From Pictodentalium vernedei (lineage: Eukaryota; Mollusca; Scaphopoda; Dentaliida; Dentaliidae), in assembly GCA_031216915.1 (NCBI GenBank), contig CM062292.1, positions 202,141,262 through 202,205,261 on the forward strand: DNA of 64,000 bases, given 5' to 3'. The notes beneath the pieces are model-generated. The model was given only the letters and a program-made list of their open reading frames with translations, did not search any database and had not been told where the DNA came from. Shown here in pieces: positions 12,223 to 23,340 of the stretch. Position numbers and translations under genes: made by a program. How positions within the stretch are numbered: position 1 is the stretch's first letter; each line of letters opens with the position of its first letter.

Positions 12223-13730
12223 AAATTAATTTTTTTCCATATTTTGGTCCAAAATTTCCTGTCGGAACAGGCCGAAAAATTTTCAGGTTAAAAAAATTGT
12301 TTTTTTCCTTCTCAAAATTGAACAAAACGCATAAAAAATCCAAAAAAAGATTTCAGAATTTTGATCCAAAGTTTCCGAGTCCGAACAGGACCCAAAATTT
12401 TCAGTTTTTTTTTTGTCTCAAAATTGAACAAAACACATAAAAAACATGTAAAAAAAATTCCAAATATTTGTCCAAAAGTTCCAAGTTGGAACCGGACCCA
12501 AAATTTTCAGGCTAAAATTTTTTTTTTTGGTCTCAAAATTGAACAAAACGCATAAAAAATCGAAAAAACATTTTAAAAAAATTTTGGTCCAATATTTCTA
12601 AGTCCAAATCAGACCCCAAATTTTCAACCCATGGACCCGATTTGAACAAACTTGAATATGACACCCCTAGAGATGATGTATACCAAATGTTAAAGGATTC
12701 TGACTGGTGGATCTGAAGAAGAAGATTTTTAAAGAAATATCCTCATATTGCACAAGTTAAAATTCGGGGTCTCATAGGGAGCCAAAATATTAACTTTGGA
12801 ACTTGTTTTGAACAAACTTGAATATGGCCCTCTGGAGGTGATGTATACCAAATATGAGAGGATTCTGACTGGTGGATCTGAAGAAGATTTTTAAAGAAAT
12901 TCCCTCATATTGCTCTAAGTTAAAATTTGGGCTCGCACAGGGAGCCCAAATATTAACCCAGCGACTCGATTTGAACAAACTTGAATCTGACACCCCTAGA
13001 GATGATGTATACCAAATGTTAAAGGATTCTGACTGGTGGATCTGAAGAAGAACATTTTTCAAGAAATATCCTCATATTGCACAAGTTAAAAAAATTTGGG
13101 CTCTCATAGGGAGCCAAAATATTAATGGAGGAACTTGCTTTGAACAAACTTGAATATGGCCCCCTAGAGGTGATGTATACCAAATATGAGAGGATTCTGA
13201 CTGGTGGATCTGAAGAAGATTTTTAAAGAAATTCACTCATATTGCTCAAAGTTAAAATTCAGCCTCGCATAGGGAGCCCAAATATTAACCCAGCGACTCA
13301 ATTTGAACAAACTTTAATCTAACCCCCCTAGAGATGCTGTATACCAAATATGAAAACATTCTGACCACTGGATCTGAAGAAGAAGATTTTTTTGTATTTT
13401 ATGGGTGCTATCAGAGTTATGCCCCTTGTGGTGCCTCATGTGGGCGTGACATTGTTATCTGAACAAACTTGACTTGACAAATGTTAGGGAACATGCACAC
13501 CAGATTTGGATCAAGTTGGTCAAGTAGTTTGTGAGGAGAAGTCGATAATGTAAAGTTTACGCAGGACGGATGATGCCTGACGCTGGACAGAAAGTGATCA
13601 GTAAAACTCCCCTTGAGCTTCGCTCAGGTGAGCTAATAACTGTGGTTGCCTGGCTAATTGAATTATATTCTAAATTAACAGTCACAAATGAAAATATAAC
13701 TAACTAAAACTGAATACTCGGTAGCATTAA

Positions 13731-15588
13731 ACAAGAGGCCTGAGGGGGCCTGAGGGTGCTCACCTGACATGGTAGCCTAAATATCAACCCAACAAGTTGC
13801 ATCTGCCCCTCCTAAGAAAAGCGTACACCAAATATCCAAAGATTCTGACCAGTGGATGTAAAAAAAAAAGGATTTTTAAAGAATATTCCTCATATTGAAC
13901 TAAGTAATAATTCAGGCTCCCACAGTGAGCCCAAATATGAACCCGGGGACTTGGCTTGAACAAACTCACCTCCATAAGAATGCGGTATACCAAATATCAA
14001 AAGATTCTGACTGGTGGATGTGAAGAAGATTTTGAAGAATATTCTTCCTTATATTGAACTAAGTTATAATTCGGGCTCCCACAGGGGGCCCAAATATGAA
14101 CCCAGGGACTCGGCTTGAATAAATTTGAATCTCACCCCCTAAGGATGCTGCATGGCAAATATCAAAACATTCTGACTTCTGGATCTGAAGAAGATTTTTG
14201 AAGAAAATTCCTCATTTTGAACTAAGTTATAATTCAGGCTCCCACAGTGAGCCCAAATATGAACCCAGGGATTTGGCTTGAACACACTGGAATCTCACCC
14301 CCTAAGGATGCTGCATACCAAATATCAAAACATTCCGACTGCTGGATCTGAAGAAGAAGATTTTTAAAGAAAATCCTCATTTTGAAATAAGTTATAATTC
14401 AGGCTCCCACAGTGAGCCCAAATATGAACTATTAACCCAGGGACTTGGCTTGAACAAACTTGAATCCCACCCCCCCCCCCCACCCCCCCCCCCCACCCCC
14501 AAGGATGCTACATACCAAATATCAAAACATTCCGACTGCTGGATCTGAAAAAGCTTTTTAAAGAACATTCCACATTTTGAACTAAGTTAGAATTCGAGCT
14601 CCCACAGTGAACCCAAATATGAACCTAGGGACTTGGCTTGAACAAACTTGAATCTCACCCCCCTAAGGATACTGCATACCACATATTAAAAGATTCTGAT
14701 TATATGATTCTGGTATATCTGAAGAAGATTTTTAAAGAATATTCCTCATACTGCACTAATTTAAACATTTGGGTTCCAATAGAGAGCCCAAATATGAACC
14801 CAGGGATTTGATTTCAATAAATATGTGAAACAATCTTCCAAAGATGTAAAATGTGAAATTTAAAAGCTTTTGAAGCAGAGGTTTTGGGAAAAGCAGTCTT
14901 AAATGTTTTTCCCATTACCCACAGTGTTAAAAAATGCTGATTCAGCACTTTTTCAAAATCCTGAAAAAGTACCCCATGATAAAACTGATAGCAATTTTTT
15001 AGGACCATTACATTCTGTTGGTTCCACAGAAGCTTCAAAACCCAAATATGAATTCTCAGTGCAGTGAGGTTTTGGAGATATGGGCGTTTTAAATTTTTTC
15101 TATTTTTAGCTCCTGTGGTTCTCATGGGGCGAAAGGAAAATGTTTTTTGGCATAAATAAGTACTTATGACCCAATAATACCTCATATCAAATTTGGTTCA
15201 AATCAGCCTCACGGTTTGGAAAATAGAAATTTGGGGCTGGGTGAGAATTCTTGCCCATCCCATAACAAGCCATATAGAGCTCCTCAAACTTGAACAAACC
15301 TGAGTCTACACCTCAAAAGGAAGCTGCACACCAATTATCAAGTCTCTGCTACTGCTGGTTCATGAGAAGAAGATTTTTTAATATTTAAGCACACTTTCTG
15401 GGCGTGGCCGTACCGAGGCCTGAGGCAACTTGATTTGAACAAAATCAAAATGCGATGTCATAACAAACTGTCATCTCAAATTTCAATTAAATTGGTTCAG
15501 CGGTTTTGGAGAAGATGCAAACACCATGGATGACGGACGGTGAGTGATCACTATAGCTCCCCTGACTGAAAGTCAGGTGAGCTAATAA
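13731..15588 (+). mobile_element. P1-family element, complete
   Basis: Head aacaagaggcctgagggggc, then gtgctcacctgacatggtag. It has about six tandem units of roughly 165 bp (13800-14780), each with 'ataccaaatatcaaa', 'attctgac.g.tggat', 'gaagaagatttttaaagaa' and 'ggctcccacag.gagccc'. A unique right part follows (14800-15520), which has a close partner in the copy at 33961. Tail: gatgacggacggtgagtgat, then hairpin CCTGACTgaaAGTCAGG and tgagctaa. The ends gctcacctga and tcaggtgagc are inverted. Non-coding. It resembles the 'pearl' elements described from oysters in layout; this family assignment is an inference. Confidence 0.8.
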
Positions 15589-15659
15589 TGAATAGACACT
15601 TTGGTACCAACATTTCACAGACTTCAAAGTATCCATATATTGTAAGAGTGTCACAACGA

Positions 15660-15935
15660 AAATCTAAATTTTATAGTAAATTTTCTTTCTTATTATACCT
15701 ACCACAACTGTTTACTACAGGCTTGCACTACAGCTGAAGTCCCTAACTCGGATTTTGTCTTTCCCAAGCAATTTGGGAAAGAAAAGTGGTGCAAAAGCAC
15801 CAAGAAAAAATAAGCCAAAACTGGGTTGAGAGCAACCGGCGCAGACCCAGTACGGGATGCTCTCTCCCAAGTACAACTCCACGACTTCCGTTGCCGGTGC
15901 GCATATACGTCGCTAAAGACTCATTCTTTTTGAAT
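15660..15935. repeat. DIRS inverted terminal repeat, 3' side of element
   Basis: From about 15711 inward this is the near-exact reverse complement of 21881-22118 (for example ttgcactacag, 'caagcaatttgggaaaga', 'ccacgacttccgttgcc'), with one indel of about 17 bases. The outermost 50 bases (aaatctaaattttatagtaa and on) differ from the other end, as in DIRS-1. That outer segment is instead matched by the ICR. Confidence 0.93.
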
Positions 15936-16005
15936 CAGCCAACGTTAGAGTTATGTGATCAGCGGGGAGGAAGGATTCTTTACCCATAAAAGAAGACGGG
16001 AGGGC

Positions 16006-16103
16006 CTCCATGTAAACAATTGTGGTAGGTATAATAAGAAAGGAAATTTACTATAAAATTTAGATTTCTTATCAACCTACTCACAATTGTTTACTACAGG
16101 CTG
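16006..16103. repeat. DIRS internal complementary region (ICR)
   Basis: The left half (ggtaggtataataagaaa ... aaatttagat) is the reverse complement of the element's outer left end at 15660-15712. The right half (tttcttatcaacctactcac ... tactacagg) is the reverse complement of the outer right end at 22107-22142. The two fuse at a shared ttt. This bipartite complement of both ends is diagnostic for DIRS-1-type elements and would template end joining during circle formation. Confidence 0.93.
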
Positions 16104-16324
16104 AATAGACAATAGGCTGGAGGGAATCGCATAACCAACCCACACATAACCCCAGTGCACTGGAACCGTGAAGCAGAAGGAAGAGGTCCCGAGGCTTATC
16201 AACCATAACGTCGCAATCATTGGTAAAAGACAATGAAAGGAGACATATGGGCCTGTGTGACACACAGACAGAAAATGGGCAGTAACAGCGCAAGGCTGAA
16301 ACTGACCTTCAAGAAGCCTAATGG

Positions 16325-17798
16325 CTACGGCAGACAACAGCCTGAGCAGAAGAAAGAGGATCCAAGGCAAAAAAGGTCCTCTGACTGCTCCTGCAACTGG
16401 CGCAGATAGAAGGTGGAGAAAGTAGAGGCATTTCTCCAGGAGGCTGCCTGCATAACATCCGACAACTTGACAGAGTTAGAATAAGCCCAAGAGGTGGACA
16501 ATGCACGCACCTCGTGGGCAGAAATACGATTGGTAATACAATCGCAAGCTGCTAAACGACCATAAGCCGCACGAATAGCAAGACAAATCCATCGAGAAAT
16601 GGATTGAGGAGAGATTTTCTGTCGACCAGGAATTAGAGACAGAAAAAAACGTTTCCTGCCTTTCCGTATGAAACGTGTCCGATCGAGATAAATGCGAATA
16701 GCACGGACCGGACAGAGCAAAGGTCGATTACCCTCAACAGAAGAAAGAGCCCTGATACAGATAGGAGGAGGAGTAGTATCTGGTAACTGCTTCTTGGCCA
16801 GAAAAGAGCAATCAGTGGTAAAAGTAACTCTGTTGGGAGAGCTCCTAAAAAAGGCCGGGTCAACCGAGAGGGCGTGAAGCTCACTAACCCGTCTGGCCGA
16901 AGCAAACGCCATCAGAAATGCTGTCTTATATGTGAGAAAATGCATATCCACCTGGGATAAAGGTTCGAACGGCGCCCGCCCCCCCTCCCCCCCCCCCCCC
17001 CCCCAAGCAAAGCAGCACCCACGAAAGATTCCATCATGGAGTAAGCTGCAAAGTCCGAGGCCTTTTGAAAGTAAAGTGCCGAACAAGCTTGGAGAGGTAA
17101 GAATTAGTGCCGATACAATGCTTCCCCATTTAAGAAAAAGTCTCTGAAAGCATGGACCTGTAACCCTTGATGGTAACAGGCTGGAGACCCCGAGAATCAA
17201 ACAGATACACCAGAAATTCCGCAATCTGTGAAATCGAAGGATTGGCATAATCAACAGAGTGATCAGCACACCATCGACAGAAGACCTTCCATTTAGCTGC
17301 ATAAGCTAAACCAGTGGAGTGCCTCCATGAGGAAGAAATGCACTCCACTGCTCGTCTCGAAAAACCTCTACGGAGGAGACAGGACCTGACAAAAGATATG
17401 CGTGAAGGCACAATGAAGTCGGGTCGACGTGAAACCTCCTCGGGTGACCTTGACAAAGGTCGTGACATAGCGGGAGACGTGCCGGAACCACCGCCATCAG
17501 CGAGCGGAGCTGATTGATCCACACCTGCTGAGGCAACAGGGGAGCGATCAGAATGATTCGACAACCGCAGGTTCGAATTTTGGCTAGAACCTGAGGCAGA
17601 ATCGGAACCAGCGGGAAGGCGTAGCCGACTAGACCGTTCCAATCGAGTGACAGAGCATCCACGGCAAAAGCCAGAGGATCTGGGCACGGGGACACGAAAG
17701 TGTCCACCTGATGGTTCCAATGAGTCGCAAAGAGATCGATGTGGGGACGTCCCCAGAGATCGCAAAGCGACTGGAACACTGCCCTGTGGAGCATCCAC
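16325..17798 (-). pseudogene. DIRS tyrosine recombinase, broken
   Basis: Encodes the integrase of the element, a tyrosine recombinase. The upstream part (frame starting 17798) has an arm and core-binding domain with SSWRHSTGLAYAAKWKVFCR. The catalytic part has the first Arg in ARRVSELHAL (about 16876-16911), HxxR in SAHEVRAL (about 16510-16528) and the Tyr in STFYLR (about 16400-16414), all present. Breaks: in-frame TAA at 17130-17132, in-frame TGA at 17034-17036, and a frame change across a G-rich run (C on the plus strand) at about 16980-17004. Between the two stops the reading is still recognisable (TNSYLSKLVRHFTF). The region overlaps the end of the RT gene, as is usual in DIRS. Confidence 0.9.
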
Positions 17799-19333
17799 TC
17801 AGTGGAAATAACCCTGCCCTGTCGGGACAGGGAGTCGGCTAGGACGTTCAGACAACCGGGAATGTGATGAACAACCACTCCGGCGTGGACATCCTGAGCG
17901 AGCAGTAGAAGATCCCAAGCCAATTCGTACATCGGAACCGAGTGCGTGCCGCCCTGGTTCTGAATGTAAGCAAACACTGTCGAATTGTCGGACAGCAGAA
18001 GGACCTGGCGATTCGACAGGTGAGGGATCCACTGCCTGAAACTCAGAAGAAGAGCAAGAAGCTCCTTCTGGTTGATGTGTAGAGCTGCTTGATCCTGGTC
18101 CCACATCCCGTGGAGGGAAAGACCGAGAGTATCCAACGTCGCACCCCATCCAAGATCGCTGGCATCTGCCATCAGAACGTGATCAGACGTGGGTAAGTCC
18201 AATGGAACACCCTGCGTAATCCACTGAACATCTGTCCAGGGTAGAAGGTGAGGATAAAGAGATTCCGGAAACGGAAGCACCAGATCCAGAGAATCTACAT
18301 TCGGTCTCCAACGACTGAGCAGAAAGTGTTGGAGAGGTCTGACACACAGCCGATCTAGAGGAATGAGATCCGTCACCGAACCGCAGAGACCGAACAGCCG
18401 GAGAAAACTCCGAGCTGTCGCGGACGTGGACTGGGACAGAGTCAGAGCAAAAGATGAGAGAATCACAGCCTTGGCCTGGGGAACCGCTACCAAATTGAAT
18501 TGGGTTTGGAAAGCCATCCCCAGATGACAAAATGACTGAGAAGGGACCAGGTCCGACTTCTCCTCGTTGACTCTGAATCCTAGCGACGTGAGCAAGCTCA
18601 ACAGAGTGGCGACATCCGACTCCAGTAAGGCAGCATTGGAATGCCTCTGGAGGATATCGTCCAGATATGCCGAAGTAGTCACCCTGGACTGTGTGCGATG
18701 GAACGCTATCGCATGCGACATCAGTCTGGTGAAGGCCCAAGGAGCCAGGTTGAGGCCGAAAGTCATGGTCTTGAACTGGTAAACTCGCCCCAGAAAAGCG
18801 AACCTGAGATACTTCCGTGACGCCCGATGCATCGGAACGTGAAAGTTAGCATCTCACAGGTCGATGCTGGCAGCGTAATCTCCCTGGTGAATTGAATGGC
18901 GGACTGACCTGAAAGTCTCCATGCTGAACTTGGGAGCAATGATAGACTGGTTCAGGATACTCAGATCGATAACCGGTCGGAGTCGGCCGTCCTTCTTCGG
19001 CACCAAGAACAGGCGGGAATAGAAAACCACTGACTGAATGTTCTTGATGACCTCGATCGCCCCCTTTTCCAGGAGCTTGCCAATCTCCGTGGACAAAAGT
19101 TCCCGACGTAAAATGTCTGAAGGAACTGTGGTTGGAAGAGGCACCCTGGACAGAGTGGGGTGCCGTCGGAAGGATATTCGCAGCCCGGACCGAACAACAT
19201 CTAACACCCACGGATCGGATGTGATGGTGGCCCAATGGTCTGCAAACTCTGCTACCCTTCCTCCAACCTGGGACGAGGCGAGGTGAGGACCTTCATTTCG
19301 AGCCCCGACGAGGCCTGGGAGAGGAGAAACCAC
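17306..19333 (-). pseudogene. DIRS RT / RNase H / methyltransferase-like gene, one stop
   Basis: The N-terminal part (19333 to 18857) has the DIRS-type lead-in VGGRVAEFADHW and RT motifs including VPKKDGRLRPVID. A single in-frame TGA at 18854-18856 interrupts it directly after 'SIDL'. The following 508 codons, in the same frame, carry the RT YLDD box, RNase H motifs (MADASDLGWG, LLSDNST, CLNVLADSLSR) and the methyltransferase-like domain found in DIRS elements (HIDLFATHW, DPLAFAVDALSLDW, LIAPLLP). The codon at the stop is TGA where family members have a charged residue, so a CGA to TGA change is likely. Apart from that the frame is intact over 2 kb, suggesting a fairly recent insertion. The true start is not clear; an overlapping frame reaches back to 19577. 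Confidence 0.93.
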
Positions 19334-19389
19334 CTCCTCTACTAAATGAAGAATCCTGAGACTTCCCTCGATTCTGCCAACCCTTACCC

Positions 19390-21473
19390 TTAACCCGTCG
19401 AGTTAGAAGTAGAAGCGGTGGCAAAAGAACCAGCCTTTTGCTTCGCAGAGGAAGCAGAAGGGTACTTGTTAGGCTTGTAATGGCCCCTGCCTCCCCTAGA
19501 AGGCTGATCAAGCTGACGAAACAGCAGCTGATCTTTGGAATGACGTAGGACATCCCGGACCGTCGACACGGAACCATGGAAAAGTTGCGGACCAGCCAAA
19601 GAAGCAGATCGAAGAGCAGCGCACTGCTCCTCGGGAAGGGATCGTACTGTGTCCAGCACAGCGTCCCTTCGAACTAATTCCAGATTAGCCGTGTTACAGG
19701 CATGCGTGTGAGTAAGATGCATGAGCGCCTTGGACACATGCAAAGGAGCCTGTACCTCGTCAAACTTATCTGGAGGCAGATAAGCAGCTAAAGCTGAGAC
19801 GACGTGATCTGAGAGAGAAAGCATGCCAAGCATCTCACTAGATAAGCCCAATGTGGACTCCAGAGTCATCATTGGAATGACGGCAGACTTGGGCTTGGAA
19901 ATCCCGAGGGAAGTGGAGTCCTGATACAAAACCGTCAAAGTCTGGCAGACTGATGGATTGGCGGAATCGTAGGAACGATAACACACAGGAGGCAAAAAGG
20001 TGTCAACCCTGGTGAAGAACGGAGCCTTCAGAGCCTTGGAACTCAGCTTGGAGCCCAATGCTGAAAATTCTTCAACCACCTGTACCGACTGGCACGGTCG
20101 AAGGTGCCCAGAAGCAGGTTGCTCCATAGGCTGTAGGCGCGCGACCGATGATCGCGGCCTGGCTGACACTGTCGGCTGGTTAGCTGGTTTGAGATCAGGC
20201 AGAAACCCAAACACAAAGTCAAGAGCTGCCCCCAAGTCCGAAGACTGCTGGCCCTCGACATCATGCATGTCGGAAGACACATAGCCATCGTGGGCTAACC
20301 AGCTGACGCCTCCCATGGTGTCGGGACACCAGGGGGATCAGAAACTGGCCTGTTTCCAATCCCGGGACGCGGCGCCATAGGAGGCGCCTGGAAACCACTC
20401 GCTGCCTTGCTGGAAGCAACAGGAAGGCTCTTTGACAGAACCTGAGTGAGTAAGGAGAGGGCCTCCCTAAGCCCACTGCCCGAACTGGCCGGTTCGACAG
20501 GGGAGCGAACCGGCAAAGTGGCTTCACCTCTGACCCTCTTAACCAGCGAAGGGTCACGATCCTCCAAAACACCTGACGCGGGACGACGGGCGGCAGCCAA
20601 AACATCTGAAGGCAGAAGTGTATAGGGGTACGAGGCACCCTGAGGATCAATATAGCGAGACCTCATGAGAGTCACCGCGAACCTCTGCGGGGCAGAAGGT
20701 CCAGGCTGCACAAAAGGCGTTGGTCCCCCAAAACTGGTCGTGTGGCCAGAATGAGTGGATGGAAACACCACAGAGTTCATAGTGTCTCCACTAAGAACAT
20801 CCAAATCCAAAGACACAACTGTGGTGCTTGACGGCATAGAGACCACAGTGGTGGATTCGGCCGGCAGCCCCTTCCAACTTCGCCGAGTTGAAGTCAGGGA
20901 AGGCTGAGGCCGATATCCCACGTCTACAGTACCAGACATTCCTGCAGTCCCCTGCAGGGAAAAGCCGACACCAGCTGAAACTGACAATGAAGCAGACGGA
21001 CCAGCAGTAGTAGAAGATACGTCGGGAGTCGTTGAGGTTGGTGGAATAGTGGAGAGAGCACACCTGCTCGGCTCCAAAAGAGGAGTCACAACCCTAGTGA
21101 CAGCCTCAGATGTCGACTGGAGAGGGACCGTAGTCCCAGAACCAGGCACCTCTTCACCAGAACACTCAACGGCTCCCGCAGTATCCACTACAGGAAAAGA
21201 CTGCACATCCCCCACGGAGGAGGAATAACTCTCACCAGACATGGTCGGTGCGGGAGCCCCCGAACGGCTGCATTCTCCTTTCCCGCGGGAGTGGGAGGCA
21301 TGGCCACAAGAACGAACGACACGGTTAACTGACGCCCAGAAAGTGGATGATCAAGATCCACAGACACCACTTGGCCGCTCGGCCGAACACCCATTACAGG
21401 AGGAACAAGAAGAATGTGAATCGTCCACATGCTTTGGCAGCAGACATTGCCCACAAGGAATTGTCCTGGGCAT
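19390..21473 (-). pseudogene. DIRS gag, broken by one stop and one frameshift
   Basis: The likely start is the ATG at 21471-21473 (MPRTIP), followed by a Cys/His cluster (CGQC, H, CSSC, C) of the zinc-finger type seen at the N-terminus of some DIRS gag proteins. An in-frame TGA follows at 21351-21353, then 315 codons of Ser/Thr/Pro-rich sequence in the same frame to about 20295. The frame then shifts by one base near 20316-20318 and continues for 308 codons. That second part includes the conserved 'TANLELVRRDAVL' and 'HGSVSTVRDVLRHSKDQL' stretch that also appears in the older copy at 52432. It ends in a basic tail rich in Gly, Arg and Lys. The frame change is most simply an indel; programmed frameshifting is not excluded. 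Confidence 0.85.
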
Positions 21474-21880
21474 GATAGAGGTGAGAGGAGCAAAGAAGGT
21501 GAAATCAGATAACAGAAGAACACCCCCAAAGAAGAGAGAAAGGTGACAGAAATTTAGACTCCAGACGGTCGACCGGGAACCATACAACAGGATGACTACT
21601 CTCAAAGGAGAGAAGAAAAACTGCAGAAGCGGTACCCCAACTCGCCAACTCTAACACAATTAGAAAAATTAGCAATTTAAGCATTGACAATAATTGTGAA
21701 AAATAATTTAAGTCCGAACCGCATGGCACACGAAAATCGCGTGCGACTCAAGAGAGAACATATAAAATACATTATGGATATACAAAGGATACTTGGATGC
21801 ACTATGAAGCAGGAAACATCAATCAACGAGTTGGATGAACACTGATAAGCGTGCAGAACATCTCGTTACATGGTGGATGA

Positions 21881-22142
21881 CAAAAAGAAGGAGTCTTTAG
21901 CGACGTATATGCACACTGGCAACGGAAGTCGTGGAGTTGTACTTGGGAGAGTGCGTCCCGTACTGGGTCTGCACCGGTTGCTCTCGACCCAGTTTTGGCT
22001 TATTCTTTCTTGGTGCTTTTGCACCACTTTTCTTTCCCAAATTGCTTGGGAAAGACAAAAATAGAGAGTATATTATCCGAGTTAGGGACTTCCACTGTAG
22101 TGCAAGCCTGTAGTAAACAATTGTGAGTAGGTTGATAAGAAA
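21881..22142. repeat. DIRS inverted terminal repeat, 5' side of element
   Basis: Reverse complement of 15711-15932 over most of its length, then a private outer end (acaattgtgagtaggttgat and aagaaa) that is matched in the ICR. It ends 72 bp from the VPS54 donor at 22214. It probably carries the element's promoter, as in DIRS-1, but no TATA box is assigned. Confidence 0.92.
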
Positions 22143-22214
22143 TGGTGAACACAGTGCCAAATATGACAGAGTTCACTGAATATTGGTACCACAGACAAAC
22201 TGAATCATACTTAC

Positions 22215-22322
22215 TTGTTTAATAGTAGCTTTCAAGGCTGTGAAGGCTTCATCCCTGAATATATCAATAAAATTAAACTTCTGTTTCCTGAGCATCCCAA
22301 ACAACATTGAGACTAGTTTTTC
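22215..22322 (-). CDS. VPS54: VPS54 internal exon
   Basis: Minus-strand exon of 108 bp (36 codons, phase 0 at both ends), bounded by a tttcag acceptor and a consensus CAA|gtaagt donor. The peptide EKLVSMLFGMLRKQKFNF followed by IDIF and ALKATIKQ matches the conserved VPS54 block that follows the 'SELNRP' region. Both flanking exons also have whole-codon boundaries here, so the frame is continuous. Immediately downstream, only 72 bp past the donor, begins the 6.5 kb DIRS-1-like retrotransposon in the same orientation. This exon is therefore the most exposed to read-through or cryptic splicing into mobile DNA. Confidence 0.88.
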
Positions 22323-22759
22323 CTGAAACAGATGGAAAACTTTGCAATCTCATACACCAACAAATTTTGTCTGAGTAAAAAGTGTTGAAATATTAATAAA
22401 GAACTAGTAAAAATAACAAGATGTAAAACATTCAGCATCTATTTGTCATAACTACTGTTATTTCATGAAATTTAACTCCTGGCACATTGGGTGCTTAAGA
22501 ATATTTTATCCATGACTTAATTTTAAAAAGGTAAAACTAAAAATTTAAGTGATTATATCTTCTTTGACGGGGAACATAATTAAGGCTGTAAAAATGATGA
22601 TGGATACCACTTCTTTTAATGATGAGATGATCATCAGCATCTTCATTCTTCGTTTGCACTACAAACAGAACTAAGAATGTGTGTATTCACAAGATTTACT
22701 AAAGGACTTAATTCCATTTTTGATGACTTTTACTATCTATAACAGAACAGGTACCCCTG

Positions 22760-23120
22760 GAAGCGTGGTGGCTCATTGGTTACGGCACTGGATTTCAAAC
22801 CAAAAGGTCCAGGGGTTTGAACCCCGCCATAGGTAACTGCATTGTGTCCTTGAGCAAGGCACTTCATCCTGATTGCCCATGTGGGGTAACATTGGTGCTG
22901 TGTACTAAGGCATACTGCATGGCAATGGTGCACTTGTCTTCAACCACTGCTAACCCTGCTTGTTTGGAGGTAGCATGTTGTGGAATCTGACAGTTGCTCG
23001 CCATTGTTTGGTGGTTCTCTCCTGGTACTCTGCTTCCTCTACTCCCACCCCCATAAAACTGTCTGACAAGAGGTGACCCTGGCTGTTGAAAGTGTCATTA
23101 AGAAATACATAAATAAATAG
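22760..23120 (+). mobile_element. tRNA-derived SINE (bivalve V/Meta-type)
   Basis: The 5' head resembles a tRNA with box A (tggctcattggttacgg) and box B (ggtttgaacccc). It is followed by the conserved central 'gtccttgagcaaggcacttc' seen in widespread SINE superfamilies, an unrelated 3' part, and an A/T-rich tail (aaatacataaataaata). It shares head, centre and 3' part with the minus-strand copy at 28070-28428. Non-coding, transcribed by Pol III when active. Confidence 0.85.
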
Positions 23121-23340
23121 AACAGGTATCGGTACCCCAAAATGTAGTCTCTGAGTTAACTGACAAGTAACATTCTAAGTACCTTGGCTGTTGATTTTAG
23201 GCAAGTCTTGGCATCTAGGCAGCCACAACTTTCCTTAAACCTTAAGGGCCTGGACAAGTGAGCTGAATTCCCACCAGCCCACCACCTCTATACATCCTGT
23301 CACTCAGTAGTGATTTCTAGTCAAGTCTTGGCTGCTTGTT

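Larger units (their letters stand above)
10101..13637 (+). mobile_element. P1-family element with nested P3 insertion
   Basis: Head: aacaagaggcccaatggggc then cgctcacctg. Core: tandem units of about 165 bp (10320-10580 and 12610-13390). It also has a stretch of 'ttttggtcc..aatttcc..gtc' / 'ctcaaaattgaacaaaac' units (10970-12600). Tail: gacggatgatgcctgacgct, then a hairpin (cctTGAGCttcGCTCAgg) running into tgagctaa. 'gctcacctg' at the start is inverse to 'caggtgagc' at the end. A P3 element (11150-12222) is inserted in the core. Non-coding. Confidence 0.75.
15660..22142 (-). mobile_element. DIRS-1-type tyrosine-recombinase retrotransposon
   Basis: A near-complete element on the minus strand, sense to VPS54. 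It has inverted terminal repeats (15660-15935 and 21881-22142), an internal complementary region (16006-16103), and gag, RT/RNase H/methyltransferase-like and tyrosine-recombinase regions in that order. This is the DIRS-1 plan: the linear cDNA is thought to circularise with help of the ICR and integrate by recombinase without target duplication. Consistent with this, AAA occurs at both outer edges and once in the ICR junction. No target duplication is visible. All three coding regions have stops or frameshifts, so it is probably not autonomous now. The insertion is in the VPS54 intron 72 bp past an exon donor. Confidence 0.95.

Noticed and set aside
20000..20284. Plus-strand frames within the DIRS element (also 21241-21546 and others)
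   Set aside because: They are shadows of minus-strand gag and RT frames with high coding bias on the other strand.
15660..22142. LTR (gypsy or copia) retrotransposon
   Set aside because: Terminal repeats are inverted rather than direct, there is no DDE integrase or protease, and a tyrosine recombinase and ICR are present.
22760..22835. A functional tRNA gene
   Set aside because: Box A and B motifs are present, but the cloverleaf is not intact and the sequence continues into a SINE body shared with 28070-28428.
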